NCBI RefSeq assembly: GCF_900155435.1
Contig: NZ_LT700212.1
Location: forward strand, 1,112,771-1,176,770
Reading direction: 5' to 3'
From: Actinomyces provencensis
GTDB taxonomy: Bacteria; Actinomycetota; Actinomycetes; Actinomycetales; Actinomycetaceae
Length of the DNA stretch: 64,000 bases
The position numbers and the translations under genes were made by a program. The notes beneath the pieces were generated by a model. It had not been told where the DNA came from. It ran no database searches and saw only the letters and a program-made list of their open reading frames with translations. The first letter of the stretch is position 1, and each line of letters begins with the position of its first letter. Below are positions 18,024 to 26,523 of this stretch, one piece after another.

Positions 18024-18996
18024 GTCCCTTCTGCGTCAACCACGCGGAGGCGATGTCGGCGGAGGACGCCTGCTCATCCACACTGCGGGCGTTGAGCTCG
18101 ATCAGCTCCTCCGTGCCCAGGGCGTCCGTGACCGTGCGAATCGCGTCACGGGCGCCCTGGTCCACGCGCTGGGAGACGATGGGCACGACGTTCTGGGGCA
18201 GCACCAGGGACTCCGGGTCCGTCAACGTCACGAGGTGGTTGGCCGCGATCGCCGGGTCGGCGGAGTAGATGTCCGCCACCTGCACCGTCCCGTCCAGCAG
18301 GGCCTTCACGGTCAGGGGACCACCGGAGTCCTCGACGGGGACCAGCTCGACATCCACCCCGTAGGTGTCCTTCAGACCCTGGGGCCCGTAGGGGCGCGCC
18401 TCGAACTCACTGTTGGCCGCGATCTTCACACTCCCCCCGACCTTCGCCAGGTCCGCCACCGAGGTGAGGCCGTTGTCCTGGGCGAACTCGCGGGTCACGA
18501 CGAAGGAGTCCTGGTCGCTGGCCTGCGCGAAGGGCAGCGCCGTCAGCGCTTCGGGCAGTGCCGCGTTCAGCTGGTCGGCGATCTCCTCGGGCGATCCTGA
18601 GGGGGCGGAGGCGTCGTAGTACTGCAGCAGGTTCCCGGTGTACTCGGGCATGATGTCGATCGCCCCGGACTCCAGTTCGGGCATGTACACCTCGCGCTGA
18701 CCGATCTGGTACTCGCGTTGCACGGTCACCCCCTCGTGCTCGAGGACCTGGGCGAAGAGCTCGGCGATGATCTCGTTGGAGTAGTAGGCCTGGGAGCCGA
18801 TGACGACCGCAGCGCCGTCATCCGACTGGGCGGCACCCTCGTCCTCCCGGCTCTGGGTCCCCGACGCCGGGTCCTGGGTGGGATCGGCGTTCGAGCAGGC
18901 GGCGGCCCCCATGGCGAGGGCGGAGGCGGCGAGCACGCCGATCACGGCTCGGGTGCGTGACGTGCCGTGGACGCGGGCGGTGCGGAGGTGCTTCAT
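18016..18996 (-). CDS. Glycine betaine/choline-type ABC transporter, substrate-binding lipoprotein (OpuCC/ProX-like)
   Basis: A 326-residue binding protein. A signal peptide ends at the lipobox AAAC with the lipidated Cys at residue 34. The mature part has VVIGSQAYYSNEIIAELFAQ, IDIMPEYTGNLLQYY and VELVPVEDSGGPLTVKALLDG, with VADIYSADPAIAANHLVTL near the end; this is the OpuAC/ProX fold that cages quaternary amines with aromatic residues. It is the last gene of a four-gene operon; its ATG overlaps the permease stop by 4 nt. Its 3' end overlaps the convergent MHS gene by 8 bp, so osmolyte uptake genes converge here. Confidence 0.85.
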   Translation of the reverse strand: MKHLRTARVHGTSRTRAVIGVLAASALAMGAAACSNADPTQDPASGTQSREDEGAAQSDDGAAVVIGSQAYYSNEIIAELFAQVLEHEGVTVQREYQIGQREVYMPELESGAIDIMPEYTGNLLQYYDASAPSGSPEEIADQLNAALPEALTALPFAQASDQDSFVVTREFAQDNGLTSVADLAKVGGSVKIAANSEFEARPYGPQGLKDTYGVDVELVPVEDSGGPLTVKALLDGTVQVADIYSADPAIAANHLVTLTDPESLVLPQNVVPIVSQRVDQGARDAIRTVTDALGTEELIELNARSVDEQASSADIASAWLTQKGLI

Positions 18997-19715
18997 GGGG
19001 TGGATCCTTCCGTTGCGGGGATGGCGGGTCGGGGGCTGCGTCGCCTCTCACGGGCCCGTCCCGGGGCCGGCGGCGCGCTGAGACGTTGGACGAGGGCGAG
19101 GCCGAGGTCGAGGACCACGGCGAGCAGGATCACCAGGAACGACCCTGCGAGCATCTGGGGGTAGTCATGGGTCTTGAGCCCCAGGAAGATGAAGCGGCCG
19201 AGTCCCCCGCTGCCGACGTAGGCGGCGAGCATGGCGGTGGAGACGACCTGGAGGGTGGCGGACCTCAGGCCCGCCACCAGGAGTGGCGCACCGAGGGGGA
19301 GCTCGACGCGTGTGAGGAGCTGCCACTCGGTCATTCCCTGGGCGCGGGCCGCATCGACGACGTCCCGCCCGGCCGCCTCGCATGCCGAGCACGCGCCGAC
19401 GACCAGGGCGGGCACCGCCAGGACGACCAGGGCCAGGACGGGCGCGGTCATGCCGATGCCGAACGCCAGCCCGAACAGGGTCACCAGGCCGAGGGTCGGG
19501 ATGGCGCGCGCAGCGCCCGTGGTGGCGATGACGAGGCCCCGCCCTCGTCCGCTGTGACCCACCCACAGACCCAGGGGCACCGCGACGAGGGCGGCCACTC
19601 CCACCCCCAGGGCGGTGAGTCCCAGGTGCTGGGTCGTGCGCGTGAGGATGCCGGACGGGCCCGTCAGGTGAGCCGGGTCGAGGAGCCACTGCCAGGCGAG
19701 GAGGATCTGGTTCAT
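18993..19715 (-). CDS. Betaine/choline-type ABC transporter permease (OpuCD-like)
   Basis: A 240-residue inner-membrane permease with five to six hydrophobic segments and the ATPase-contact EAA loop ACEAAGRDVVDAARAQGMTE. It belongs to the OpuCB/OpuCD permease type. The ATG at 19715 lies in the 3' end of the upstream permease (4-nt ATGA overlap), and its stop overlaps the start of the binding-protein gene in the same way. The much longer open frame that extends to 21206 is only chance readthrough. The C-terminal tail (RARERRRSPRPA) is basic. Confidence 0.8.
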   Translation of the reverse strand: MNQILLAWQWLLDPAHLTGPSGILTRTTQHLGLTALGVGVAALVAVPLGLWVGHSGRGRGLVIATTGAARAIPTLGLVTLFGLAFGIGMTAPVLALVVLAVPALVVGACSACEAAGRDVVDAARAQGMTEWQLLTRVELPLGAPLLVAGLRSATLQVVSTAMLAAYVGSGGLGRFIFLGLKTHDYPQMLAGSFLVILLAVVLDLGLALVQRLSAPPAPGRARERRRSPRPAIPATEGSTP

Positions 19716-20506
19716 GCCCGCACCCCGGGGTGGGTGGACCGGCCGGACTGTTCGGGCGGTGCGGGCTGGTCCGGGACCGCGAGCTGGTCGAGTTGCCCGG
19801 GCTGCCGCGACACACCGGGCTGGTGGGGCGCCGTGGGACGGCCGACGTGTCCGTGGGCGTGTCTCCCCTTCCGCGACGTGCGCGTCCACGGCATGAGCAC
19901 ACGACCGAGCCCCACCAGGGCCGCATCTGCCGCCAGTGCGAGGAGGACGGTGAGGACCAGACCGGAGAGGATCTCGGCGAGGATGCCCCGTTGGAACCCG
20001 TCGACGAAGAGCATGCCAAGGCTCGGCACCCCCAGCACGCCACCGATGGTGACCAGGGCGATGGTGCTCATGGAGACGACCCTGAGCCCGCCCAGCAGGG
20101 CGGGGCCTGCCAGTGGCAGTTCGACGCGGGCGAAGAGGGCGCGGGACCCGTAGCCCACTGCAGTGGCGGAGTCGAGCACCTGGCGGTCCACGCTGCGGAA
20201 GGCGGCACAGGCCTGGGGCACCATGAGCGCGAGTCCGTAGATCGTCAGGGCCACCACCACATTGACGACGCTGCGCAGCCCGGTGCCGAGCACCAGGGGG
20301 AGCACGACGAGCAACGGCAGGGAGGGGATGGCGTACATGAGGCCGGAGCCGGTCTCGACCACGCCGCGCAGCCAGCCGCGTCGCGCTGCCAGATGCGCCA
20401 GGGGCACGGCGATCACGAAGGCGGCGAGCACGGCCACACCGGCCTGGACCACGTGGGATCCCAGCAGGGAGAGGACCGTGCGGGAATTGTCCAGGAGCCA
20501 GGTCAC
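19712..20506 (-). CDS. Betaine/choline-type ABC transporter permease (OpuCB-like)
   Basis: A 264-residue permease. Membrane segments are visible at HVVQAGVAVLAAFVIAVPLA, TGSGLMYAIPSLPLLVVLPL, VVNVVVALTIYGLALMV, VSMSTIALVTIGGVLGVPSL and LSGLVLTVLLALAADAALV; the EAA-type loop is FRSVDRQVLDSATAVGYGSR. The C-terminal ~50 residues are Pro/Gln/His-rich and unlike the family. It overlaps the ATPase gene upstream (20503) and the second permease downstream (19715) by 4 nt each, so the four subunits are translated as a coupled operon. A heteromeric two-permease channel is the usual arrangement for OpuC-like systems. Confidence 0.8.
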   Translation of the reverse strand: MTWLLDNSRTVLSLLGSHVVQAGVAVLAAFVIAVPLAHLAARRGWLRGVVETGSGLMYAIPSLPLLVVLPLVLGTGLRSVVNVVVALTIYGLALMVPQACAAFRSVDRQVLDSATAVGYGSRALFARVELPLAGPALLGGLRVVSMSTIALVTIGGVLGVPSLGMLFVDGFQRGILAEILSGLVLTVLLALAADAALVGLGRVLMPWTRTSRKGRHAHGHVGRPTAPHQPGVSRQPGQLDQLAVPDQPAPPEQSGRSTHPGVRA

Positions 20507-21315
20507 GGTGCCAGCACCCCCGAGACACGGCCTGACCGGTCCACGACGACGCGGGTGCCGGCGTGGTCCTCCACGTGGAGTGTGCGCGAGGAGGAGCCCG
20601 CGCCGATGAAGGCCTCCACGAAGGCGTCGGCGGGGTGGGCGAGGATCTCGGCGGGTGTGCCCGCCTGGGCGACCTCCCCGCCGGGGCGCAGCACCACCAC
20701 CTCGTCGCCCAGCCGGAAGGCCTCGTCGATGTCGTGGGTGACGAAGAGGATGGTCTTGCCGAGGTCGCGCTGGAGGCGGGCGAGTTCGTCCTGGAGTTCC
20801 CGGCGCACGATGGGGTCGACCGCGCCGAAGGGCTCGTCCATGAGGAGGATGTTCGGATCGGCCGCCAGCGCCCGCGCCACTCCGACCCTCTGCTGCTGGC
20901 CGCCCGAGAGCTGCCAGGGGTAGCGCTCCCCCAGTGCGGGATCGAGGCCGACGAGGTCGAGCAGCTCCCGCGCGCGCTCGTGGGCACTGCGCCTCGGGCT
21001 CCCCTCGAGCAGGGGGACGGTGGCGACATTGTCCAGCACGCTGCGGTGTGGGAGGAGGCCGCCTGACTGGATGACGTACCCGATGCGACGACGCAGGTCG
21101 ACGGGGTCGAGGTCGGCGACGTCGTCCTCGTCGATGAGGACGCGGCCCCGGGTGGGGTCCACCATGCGGTTGACCATGCGCAGGAGCGTCGTCTTGCCGG
21201 ACCCACTGGTCCCCACCAGGACCACGCAGGCGTGGGAGGGCATCGTGTGGGTGAACTCCCCGACGGCGACGGTGCCGTCCGGGTAGGTCTTTCCGGCGTG
21301 CTCGAAGCGGATCAT
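20503..21315 (-). CDS. Betaine/choline-type ABC transporter ATP-binding protein (OpuCA-like)
   Basis: A 270-residue ABC ATPase: Walker A GTSGSGKTT (about residues 35-43), signature LSGGQQQR (136-143), Walker B ILLMDEPFGA (156-165), and H-loop His at 194. It should energise import of quaternary-amine osmolytes through the two permeases encoded just downstream. It lacks the C-terminal CBS domains that sense ionic strength in OpuA/OpuC-type ATPases; the protein ends soon after residue 260, so activity would not be gated that way. The start has AGGAAGG about 6 nt upstream. It is the first gene of the operon. Confidence 0.85.
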   Translation of the reverse strand: MIRFEHAGKTYPDGTVAVGEFTHTMPSHACVVLVGTSGSGKTTLLRMVNRMVDPTRGRVLIDEDDVADLDPVDLRRRIGYVIQSGGLLPHRSVLDNVATVPLLEGSPRRSAHERARELLDLVGLDPALGERYPWQLSGGQQQRVGVARALAADPNILLMDEPFGAVDPIVRRELQDELARLQRDLGKTILFVTHDIDEAFRLGDEVVVLRPGGEVAQAGTPAEILAHPADAFVEAFIGAGSSSRTLHVEDHAGTRVVVDRSGRVSGVLAP

Positions 21316-21611
21316 GGGCCGCCTTCCTGGGATCTGGGTGGTGGCGGGGTGTGTCGGTCGTGGACGGTGTCGACCCCAGATCGTGTCGACTGCAGGGCCG
21401 GGCTCCTGTCCACGCTAGTGGAGGGCCCCTTGGGTGCGCGCGCTGGGTGGAGGACGCAGGGTGGGGCGGTACGTCCGCCGGGCCCGGCGGTGCGTGGGGC
21501 GAGGTGGTGGGCGGGCCCGGCCGCGTGCGGTGCTCTCACCTGCGCGCTGCCCGCCCCTGCGCGCGCGGGGTGGTCGCCGCACTGTTTCACTGGTCGGATG
21601 GGAGTCATCAC
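21316..21611. other. Divergent intergenic region, osmolyte ABC operon / topoisomerase IB
   Basis: About 300 bases upstream of both genes. The side facing the ABC operon holds GTCGACAC twice, near 21361 and 21382, as an imperfect repeat around the likely promoter, which is only weakly defined (TGGACA-like -35). The rest is GC-rich with no other gene or clear hairpin. Confidence 0.35.
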
Positions 21612-22571
21612 ATGAAGGTCCACCGCGTGGAGGTCGGCTCCGGCGGGTTCACCCGGCGGCGGGCCGGGAGCGGGTTCACCTACTGGGGTGCCAACGGTCG
21701 ACGCGTCACGAACGCCGAGCAGCTGGAGCGGATCCGCGCGCTCGTCATCCCACCCGCCTGGCAGGAGGTGTGGATCGCAGCTGACGCCGACGCCCACATC
21801 CAGGCGACCGGTGTCGACGAGGCCGGCCGCACCCAGTACCTCTACCATCCGGCGTGGCGCGAGCAGCGCGACCGCGAGAAGTTCCTGCGCGCAGTGGCCT
21901 TCGCCGATCTCCTGCCCTCGGTGAGGCGCCGGGTGACCAAGGACCTGCGGGGGCACGACGAGCGCCGCCGCGCACTGGCGGCCGCCGTGCGGATGATCGA
22001 CTCGATGGCGCTGCGGGTGGGTGGCGAGCAGTACGCGGAGGAGAACGGGTCCTTCGGGGCCAGCACCCTGCGGCGTCGTCACGTGGAGGTCAGGGGCGAC
22101 ACCGTCCACCTGGTGTTCCGCGGGAAGTCCGGGAGTGAGTGGGACGTGCGCTCGACCGATGCCGATCTCGCGGCCTTCTTCACCAACCGACCCAAAACGC
22201 CCGGGTCCGCGCCCGCGGTGTGCTGGCCCGAACAGCAGGGTCGCAGGCGTCTCTGGCACGGGGTGTCGGCCGCCGACATCAACACCTACCTGGGAGAGGT
22301 GTGCGGCGGGCACTTCACCGCCAAGGACTTCCGCACCTGGCAGGGCACCGTGGTGGCTGCCGGTGCCCTGTCTGCAGCCGCCACCACCGGCGAGACGTCA
22401 CCCGCGGCGGTGGTCGCCGCGGTCAGGGCGACGGCGGAGTACCTGCACAACACCCCCGCGGTGGCACGTGACTCCTACATCGACCCCCTGGTCATCGAGC
22501 TCTTCGAGAAGGGCAGGGTGATCCGTGGCCGGCCCACCGACCGCAAGGTGTTGGCCCTGCTCACCGGGTGA
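21612..22571 (+). CDS. DNA topoisomerase IB (poxvirus type)
   Basis: A 319-residue type IB topoisomerase, which relaxes supercoils through a 3'-phosphotyrosyl intermediate. Residues that fit the active site are Arg135 (ALRVGG), Lys172 (GKSGSE), Arg241 (FRTWQG), Asn280 (HNTPAVA) and Tyr289 (DSYIDP). The Asn in place of the usual His, together with this spacing, matches the Deinococcus radiodurans enzyme (Asn280, Tyr289) as I recall it. The start at 21612 is chosen because GGGAG lies 7 nt upstream; the frame runs back to 21351 without similarity. The gene is divergent from the osmolyte ABC operon and convergent with the quinone oxidoreductase gene. Confidence 0.85.
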   Translation: MKVHRVEVGSGGFTRRRAGSGFTYWGANGRRVTNAEQLERIRALVIPPAWQEVWIAADADAHIQATGVDEAGRTQYLYHPAWREQRDREKFLRAVAFADLLPSVRRRVTKDLRGHDERRRALAAAVRMIDSMALRVGGEQYAEENGSFGASTLRRRHVEVRGDTVHLVFRGKSGSEWDVRSTDADLAAFFTNRPKTPGSAPAVCWPEQQGRRRLWHGVSAADINTYLGEVCGGHFTAKDFRTWQGTVVAAGALSAAATTGETSPAAVVAAVRATAEYLHNTPAVARDSYIDPLVIELFEKGRVIRGRPTDRKVLALLTG

Positions 22572-22597
22572 GCAGTGGCCCGTCGCCACCTTCCATC

Positions 22598-23521
22598 TCA
22601 GTCCGTCACCGTGAGGACGATCTTTCCCCGGGCGGCCCCGGAACGACTGAGTTCCAGTGCCTCCGCGCCACTCTCCAGGGGGAAGGTCCGGTCGACGTCG
22701 ACGTCCAGGGCGCCCTGCGCGACGAGGTCCAGCAGGTGGGTCAGACGTGGCCCGTCGGGTCGCACCCAGATCCACTGCCCTCCGTGCTCCTCCACTGCGG
22801 GATCCGCGATGGACACGTGTCGGCCGCCCTCGCCAAGTACCGCGAGCGTCGTCCCGAGGACCCCACCGACCAGGTCGAGCACGGCGGAGACGCCAGCCGG
22901 CGCGACCTCCCGGATCCTCTCGGTCAGGCCATCACCGTGGGCCAGCGGCGTCACCCCGACGGCCCGCAGCTTGTCGTGGTGGCGCGGTGAGGCGGTGCCG
23001 ATGACCGTCGCCCCGGTCGCCACGGCCAGCTGTGAGGCGATGTACCCGACCCCGCCGGACGCTGCGTGGATGAGGACCGTGTCCTGTCCGGTGATGCCGA
23101 GCGTCTCCACGCACCGGAGCGCCGTGAGTCCCGTCAGTGGCAGCGCCGCGGCGACGCCGAGAGCGACACCGTCGGGCACGTGCGCGACCGATGTCGCGGG
23201 GACCGCGACGTACTCGGCGAAGGTCCCCCCGGACACGACGTCCTTGCGCGCGTAGGAGGCCACCCGGTCCCCCACCTCGAACTCGGGCACGTCGGGTCCC
23301 AGTGCCGCGATCTCACCGGAGACGTCCCAGCCGGGGACGACGGGGAAGACGACGTCGAGCAGCCTGTCCAGGCCACCCGCCATGAGCTTCCAGTCCACGG
23401 GGTTCACCGCCGCCCGGTGGACCTTGACCAGGACGCATCCGGGTCCCACCTTCGGGACGGGCACGTCGGAGAGGTACAGGACATGGGGCTCCCCGTAGTG
23501 GGAGTACGTCAGCGCTCGCAT
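22598..23521 (-). CDS. NAD(P)-dependent zinc-type alcohol dehydrogenase / quinone oxidoreductase
   Basis: A 307-residue member of the zeta-crystallin/quinone oxidoreductase group of medium-chain dehydrogenases. Visible motifs are RALTYSHYGEP at the start, VHRAAVNPVDWKLM, GWDVSGEI, and the nucleotide-binding loop AASGGVGYIASQLAVATGA. No catalytic zinc ligand set is present, so it is a zinc-free reductase. Typical members reduce quinones or enones with NADPH; the substrate is unknown. The gene stands alone; its 3' end faces topoisomerase IB with a 26-nt gap. Confidence 0.8.
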   Translation of the reverse strand: MRALTYSHYGEPHVLYLSDVPVPKVGPGCVLVKVHRAAVNPVDWKLMAGGLDRLLDVVFPVVPGWDVSGEIAALGPDVPEFEVGDRVASYARKDVVSGGTFAEYVAVPATSVAHVPDGVALGVAAALPLTGLTALRCVETLGITGQDTVLIHAASGGVGYIASQLAVATGATVIGTASPRHHDKLRAVGVTPLAHGDGLTERIREVAPAGVSAVLDLVGGVLGTTLAVLGEGGRHVSIADPAVEEHGGQWIWVRPDGPRLTHLLDLVAQGALDVDVDRTFPLESGAEALELSRSGAARGKIVLTVTD

Positions 23522-23624
23522 GACCTGTACAACGTCGACGCGGGTCGGGGCATTCCACGCACGGGGTCCGGCACGCCACCGAGGGAGGGGGACCAGCGGG
23601 CCGACCCGCCTCCGCGCACGCGCC

Positions 23625-23975
23625 TCACTGGCGCCGCTGGGACCGTCTCCTCACGGCCCGCTTGCCCTCAGCGCGGGTCGGCACCCGCGCAGCCGTCTCC
23701 CCCACGACGTGCTGGAGCCACTCCCGGTCCTCCAACATGTCCCCCGTGATCCGCCAGTACTGCCTGGACCCCGTGTACGCCTCACCCTTGAGGTCCTCCG
23801 TCAGACGTGGGTCGTGGAAGGAGGTGATCTTCAGGCACAGCACACCATCGGTGACGAACCCCAGGACCCGCCCGTCCAGGTACAGCGCGTAGTCGCCGAA
23901 CATCCGCCGGACCGCCACCGGCAACGGGGCCAGCTGGTCACGGATGTGGTCGACGTCCTCCTCGCGGGTGGCCAT
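23625..23975 (-). CDS. TfoX/Sxy N-terminal domain protein
   Basis: A 116-residue protein matching the TfoX_N fold: RMFGDYALYLDGRVLGFVTD, then VLCLKI, and finally YWRITGDMLEDREWLQHVV. In gamma-proteobacteria TfoX/Sxy activates competence genes with CRP, but isolated N-domain proteins are common in actinobacteria and their role is unknown. The start has TAGGCT ending 6 nt upstream and no ribosome site, so the message is probably leaderless. The C-terminus is a strongly basic tail (RAEGKRAVRRRSQRRQ), which is suitable for nucleic-acid contact. Confidence 0.75.
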   Translation of the reverse strand: MATREEDVDHIRDQLAPLPVAVRRMFGDYALYLDGRVLGFVTDGVLCLKITSFHDPRLTEDLKGEAYTGSRQYWRITGDMLEDREWLQHVVGETAARVPTRAEGKRAVRRRSQRRQ

Positions 23976-24125
23976 GCTGTGAGCCTATGGCCCGAGCGCC
24001 CGACCTGCGAGGGCGCGCCGCCCTCGTCGATGTCCGCGGACACGGGAGGGAACCCCCGCCCACCCCACGGCGTGACGCCCGGGGTCACGCGCACGTGCGG
24101 CGGGCACCCGACGGGGAACGGGCGT

Positions 24126-25112
24126 TCAGCGCGCGGCTCGGCGGGCCTTCAGCCAGGCATCGACCACGTCCCAGAGTGAGATCCCGACGACCCCGAACCC
24201 GAGGAGAACACCGAGGATGCGCCAGGTCTCCCGGTCCACCCCTCCGATGTCGGACAGGAAGTCCACGAGGGCGGGATTCACGAGGATCCCGCGCCCCAGC
24301 AGCGTCAGTGTCCAGCTGACGAAGAGGACGGCAAGAGCGGTGTTGACGACTGCGAGGCCCGCGGTCCAGTGCCCCCGGGCGTGGACGACGACGGCCAGGA
24401 GCGCCTCCAGGCCGATCAGGACGAGCAGCGCCGCGACCACCCACGGCCACAACGCGGGGTTGAGGAAGGGCAGGGACTCACCACCCACACGCACGAGGCC
24501 CAGCGTGCCGTCCCAGGCGATGGCGGCCGCGGCGAGGGCGAGGAGCGACAGGGAGGCGACCATGTCGGAGCGTCCGCTGCCGACCTCCTTCGGCTCCGGG
24601 AGCCGGTCGACGTCCCAGGGGGCACCCGCATCAGCGCCCGCGCGTTCCATGGCTGCGAACACCAGCGTCACCCAGAAGCAGATGTGCAGGGCGACGAGCA
24701 GTCCCGCAGCCACCGACTGTCCGATGACCTGACCGATGGGGGCGCCCGCCAGGGACTGCCCGAGAATGACCACGGCGAAGACCGTGACCGGCACGATGGT
24801 GAGCAACAGCTTCAGGAGACGCCACCAGGCGAGGAAGTAGCGGGGCCCGATCAGCTGCAGGGGCCGGTCGGCGAATCCCGCGGCCAGGGCCGCCGGGTCA
24901 CCGAGTTCGTTCAGCACCGCACGTTCGGCCTCCTGGAGGTCCTCCCCCTGTTCGGTACGGGTCTCGATGGCCTCGTCGATGGAGGCCCTGAGTTCGTTGC
25001 GCACGTCGTCCTGGGCCTCCGCCGGGAGGCTCCGGGCGGTCGCGTCGAGGTAGCGCTCGGTGAGGCCGGTGTCCGGGGTGGTGCGCGGGTCGGGGTGCGG
25101 GGTGGCGTCCAT
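24126..25112 (-). CDS. PadR-associated multi-pass membrane protein
   Basis: A 328-residue membrane protein. The first ~80 residues are a soluble acidic helical domain (LTERYLDATARSLPAEAQDD, then EAERAVLNELGDPAALAAGF), as in membrane proteins that are paired with PadR repressors. Eight or so hydrophobic segments follow. Its function is not known. The start codon lies 1 nt after the PadR stop (TGA C ATG), so the two are co-translated. The PadR repressor probably controls the pair from the operator at 25699. The C-terminal residues DVVDAWLKARRAAR end with a basic cytoplasmic tail. Confidence 0.7.
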   Translation of the reverse strand: MDATPHPDPRTTPDTGLTERYLDATARSLPAEAQDDVRNELRASIDEAIETRTEQGEDLQEAERAVLNELGDPAALAAGFADRPLQLIGPRYFLAWWRLLKLLLTIVPVTVFAVVILGQSLAGAPIGQVIGQSVAAGLLVALHICFWVTLVFAAMERAGADAGAPWDVDRLPEPKEVGSGRSDMVASLSLLALAAAAIAWDGTLGLVRVGGESLPFLNPALWPWVVAALLVLIGLEALLAVVVHARGHWTAGLAVVNTALAVLFVSWTLTLLGRGILVNPALVDFLSDIGGVDRETWRILGVLLGFGVVGISLWDVVDAWLKARRAAR

Positions 25113-25113
25113 G

Positions 25114-25689
25114 TCAGTGCTCCTGGTCCGTCGGTGCGGTGCTCGGGCGATGCTCGGAGGGGGACGGCACGCCGGACGAGGTGTCCTGCGGCGGCCCTCC
25201 GGAGGCATGTGCGTCGTGTGGTGGGTCGTCATGTGTCTGACCGACCTGCGTGGAGGCTGGCGCCCCGGCAGGACCGGGTGCAGGCGTTGCCAGGTCGGGT
25301 GCCGGGGTTCCTCTGTCGGGTGCCGGAGTTGCCGGGCCTGATGCCGGCATCGCCCCGGCGGGCGATCCGTTCGTGAGCTGCGTGATCGAGTCGCTGAGCT
25401 CCTGCCATTCCCGTCCCAGCGCTTCGCCCAGACGCTCCCCGTCGGGTGAGGTCCGGTAGAACTTGCGAGGCCGGGCCTCGTCGGTGTTCCACTCGCTGGT
25501 GAGGAAGCCCTGCTTCTGGAGCCGCCGCAGCAGCGGGTACAGCGTGTTCGCATCGGTCGTGAAGCCTCGGTGTTCCAGTTCCTGGAGCAGGCCGTACCCG
25601 TACCCGGGGATGCGCAGCAACTCCAGGCACGCCAGCACGATCGTGCCGCGACGCAGCTCCTGCAGGTGAGCGCTGAACCCTTCGTCCAT
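25114..25689 (-). CDS. PadR-family transcriptional repressor with Pro/Ala-rich tail
   Basis: A 191-residue regulator. The winged helix occupies residues 1-85: LRRGTIVLACLELLRIPGYG, YGLLQELEHRGFTTDANTLY, then PLLRRLQKQGFLTSEW. PadR proteins bind as dimers and respond to small molecules or membrane stress. The C-terminal ~90 residues are low complexity (APDLATPAPGPAGAPAS) and replace the usual C-terminal dimer helices. ATG 25689 is chosen over 25713 because the promoter TTGCCA-18-TATTGT ends 7 nt before it, predicting a leaderless mRNA. The operator overlaps the promoter, so autorepression is likely. The membrane protein gene follows directly. Confidence 0.8.
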   Translation of the reverse strand: MDEGFSAHLQELRRGTIVLACLELLRIPGYGYGLLQELEHRGFTTDANTLYPLLRRLQKQGFLTSEWNTDEARPRKFYRTSPDGERLGEALGREWQELSDSITQLTNGSPAGAMPASGPATPAPDRGTPAPDLATPAPGPAGAPASTQVGQTHDDPPHDAHASGGPPQDTSSGVPSPSEHRPSTAPTDQEH

Positions 25690-25698
25690 GCCGACCAC

Positions 25699-25721
25699 AA
25701 TACTGTGTCGCACACATTATT
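25699..25721 (-). promoter_or_regulatory. PadR operator overlapping the padR promoter
   Basis: 23-bp palindrome with one mismatch on the plus strand: AATACTGTGT, centre CGC, ACACATTATT. It overlaps the -10 box (TATTGT on the minus strand) and the spacer, with TTGCCA as the -35 box. It is AT-rich against a GC-rich background, as expected for a repressor site. Confidence 0.7.
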
Positions 25722-25730
25722 GGCAAGACT

Positions 25731-26030
25731 GGATGTCGGCGGCTCGCACTCCTCCTCCCGTGCGGGCAGGCGTCCACAGCGGGGTACGCCGACAGAGCGT
25801 CCGCTCGCGTCCCTCCTCCCGTGCAGGGAAACGTCTCGGCGAGACGTGGACGACCCCACCTCGACGGAGGGAGACAGCGGAGTCCCGGTACTCCGCGGCC
25901 ACCTGTCCAGCATCTTGGAGAGCCAGCAACGGATCGGCCCACGGGTCGGCGCACTCCGGGCGTCAGGTCACGTCATCCGACACGTCGACGCACGCTGACA
26001 TTGCCCGTGAGAACGGTGGAGAATGTATGC
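25731..26030. other. Intergenic region without a gene
   Basis: Three hundred bases between the divergent PadR and hypothetical genes. It holds a 17-bp palindrome at 25831-25847 (ACGTCTCG-G-CGAGACGT) and two copies of CTCCTCCCGTGC (near 25750 and 25811). No convincing coding frame is present. Confidence 0.5.
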
Positions 26031-26471
26031 ATGGAGCCCTCTTCGCAGGACGTCACCAACTGGGACGAACTGGCGCGCGCCGGCCACGTCCACGGAGGCA
26101 CACTCCGGGTCTTCGGCGACTTCTTCGGCAAGCCCTTCGACAACTTCCACCTGCCTGCCGCCTGTGGGCTGGGCTCATCCGGGGAGCTCCTGGTGCACTT
26201 CACCGGAGGCGAGCTGCTCTCGGTCTGGGAACCCTCGGACGTCCGGATCACCGCGTCGGAGTTCTGCATCGGCGACGCCCGACGCGTCCTGTGGGAGTGG
26301 TACTCCTACGGCCGCCCACCCGCGACCGAGAACCTCCGTTTCATCGAGCACGTCACGCGGGGACCCGTGGTGCGCAGGACCGAGTCGGACATCCGGGACC
26401 GGAGGGTTCTCAGGCATCGCCGCCTCCGGGGCAACGCCCACCCCGCTGTCGAGCTGGTGACCTACTCCTGA
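26031..26471 (+). CDS. Conserved hypothetical protein
   Basis: A 146-residue soluble protein of an actinobacterial family I do not recognise by name. Characteristic blocks are GTLRVFGDFFGKPFDNFHLP, ELLSVWEPSDVRITASEFCI and RRVLWEWYSYGRPPATENLR; the pattern of alternating hydrophobic residues suggests a beta-rich fold. No signal peptide, membrane segment or catalytic motif is visible. The start at 26031 is chosen because GGTGGAGAA lies about 7-9 nt upstream and other in-frame starts lie in non-coding DNA. It stands alone between the PadR region and the repeat tract at 26524. Confidence 0.65.
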   Translation: MEPSSQDVTNWDELARAGHVHGGTLRVFGDFFGKPFDNFHLPAACGLGSSGELLVHFTGGELLSVWEPSDVRITASEFCIGDARRVLWEWYSYGRPPATENLRFIEHVTRGPVVRRTESDIRDRRVLRHRRLRGNAHPAVELVTYS

Positions 26472-26523
26472 CCCGCATCGTTCGACCGGTGGCAGGCCGC
26501 ACCGGGGGACAAGCGCTGACTCG

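Noticed and set aside
19716-21206. Upstream extension of the OpuCD-like permease open frame
   Set aside because: It runs through the ABC ATPase and first permease genes in another frame; the real permease begins at 19715.
25831-25847. 17-bp palindrome ACGTCTCG-G-CGAGACGT as an operator
   Set aside because: It lies 140 bp from the nearest promoter candidate and the surrounding region has no other signal; kept only as a note.
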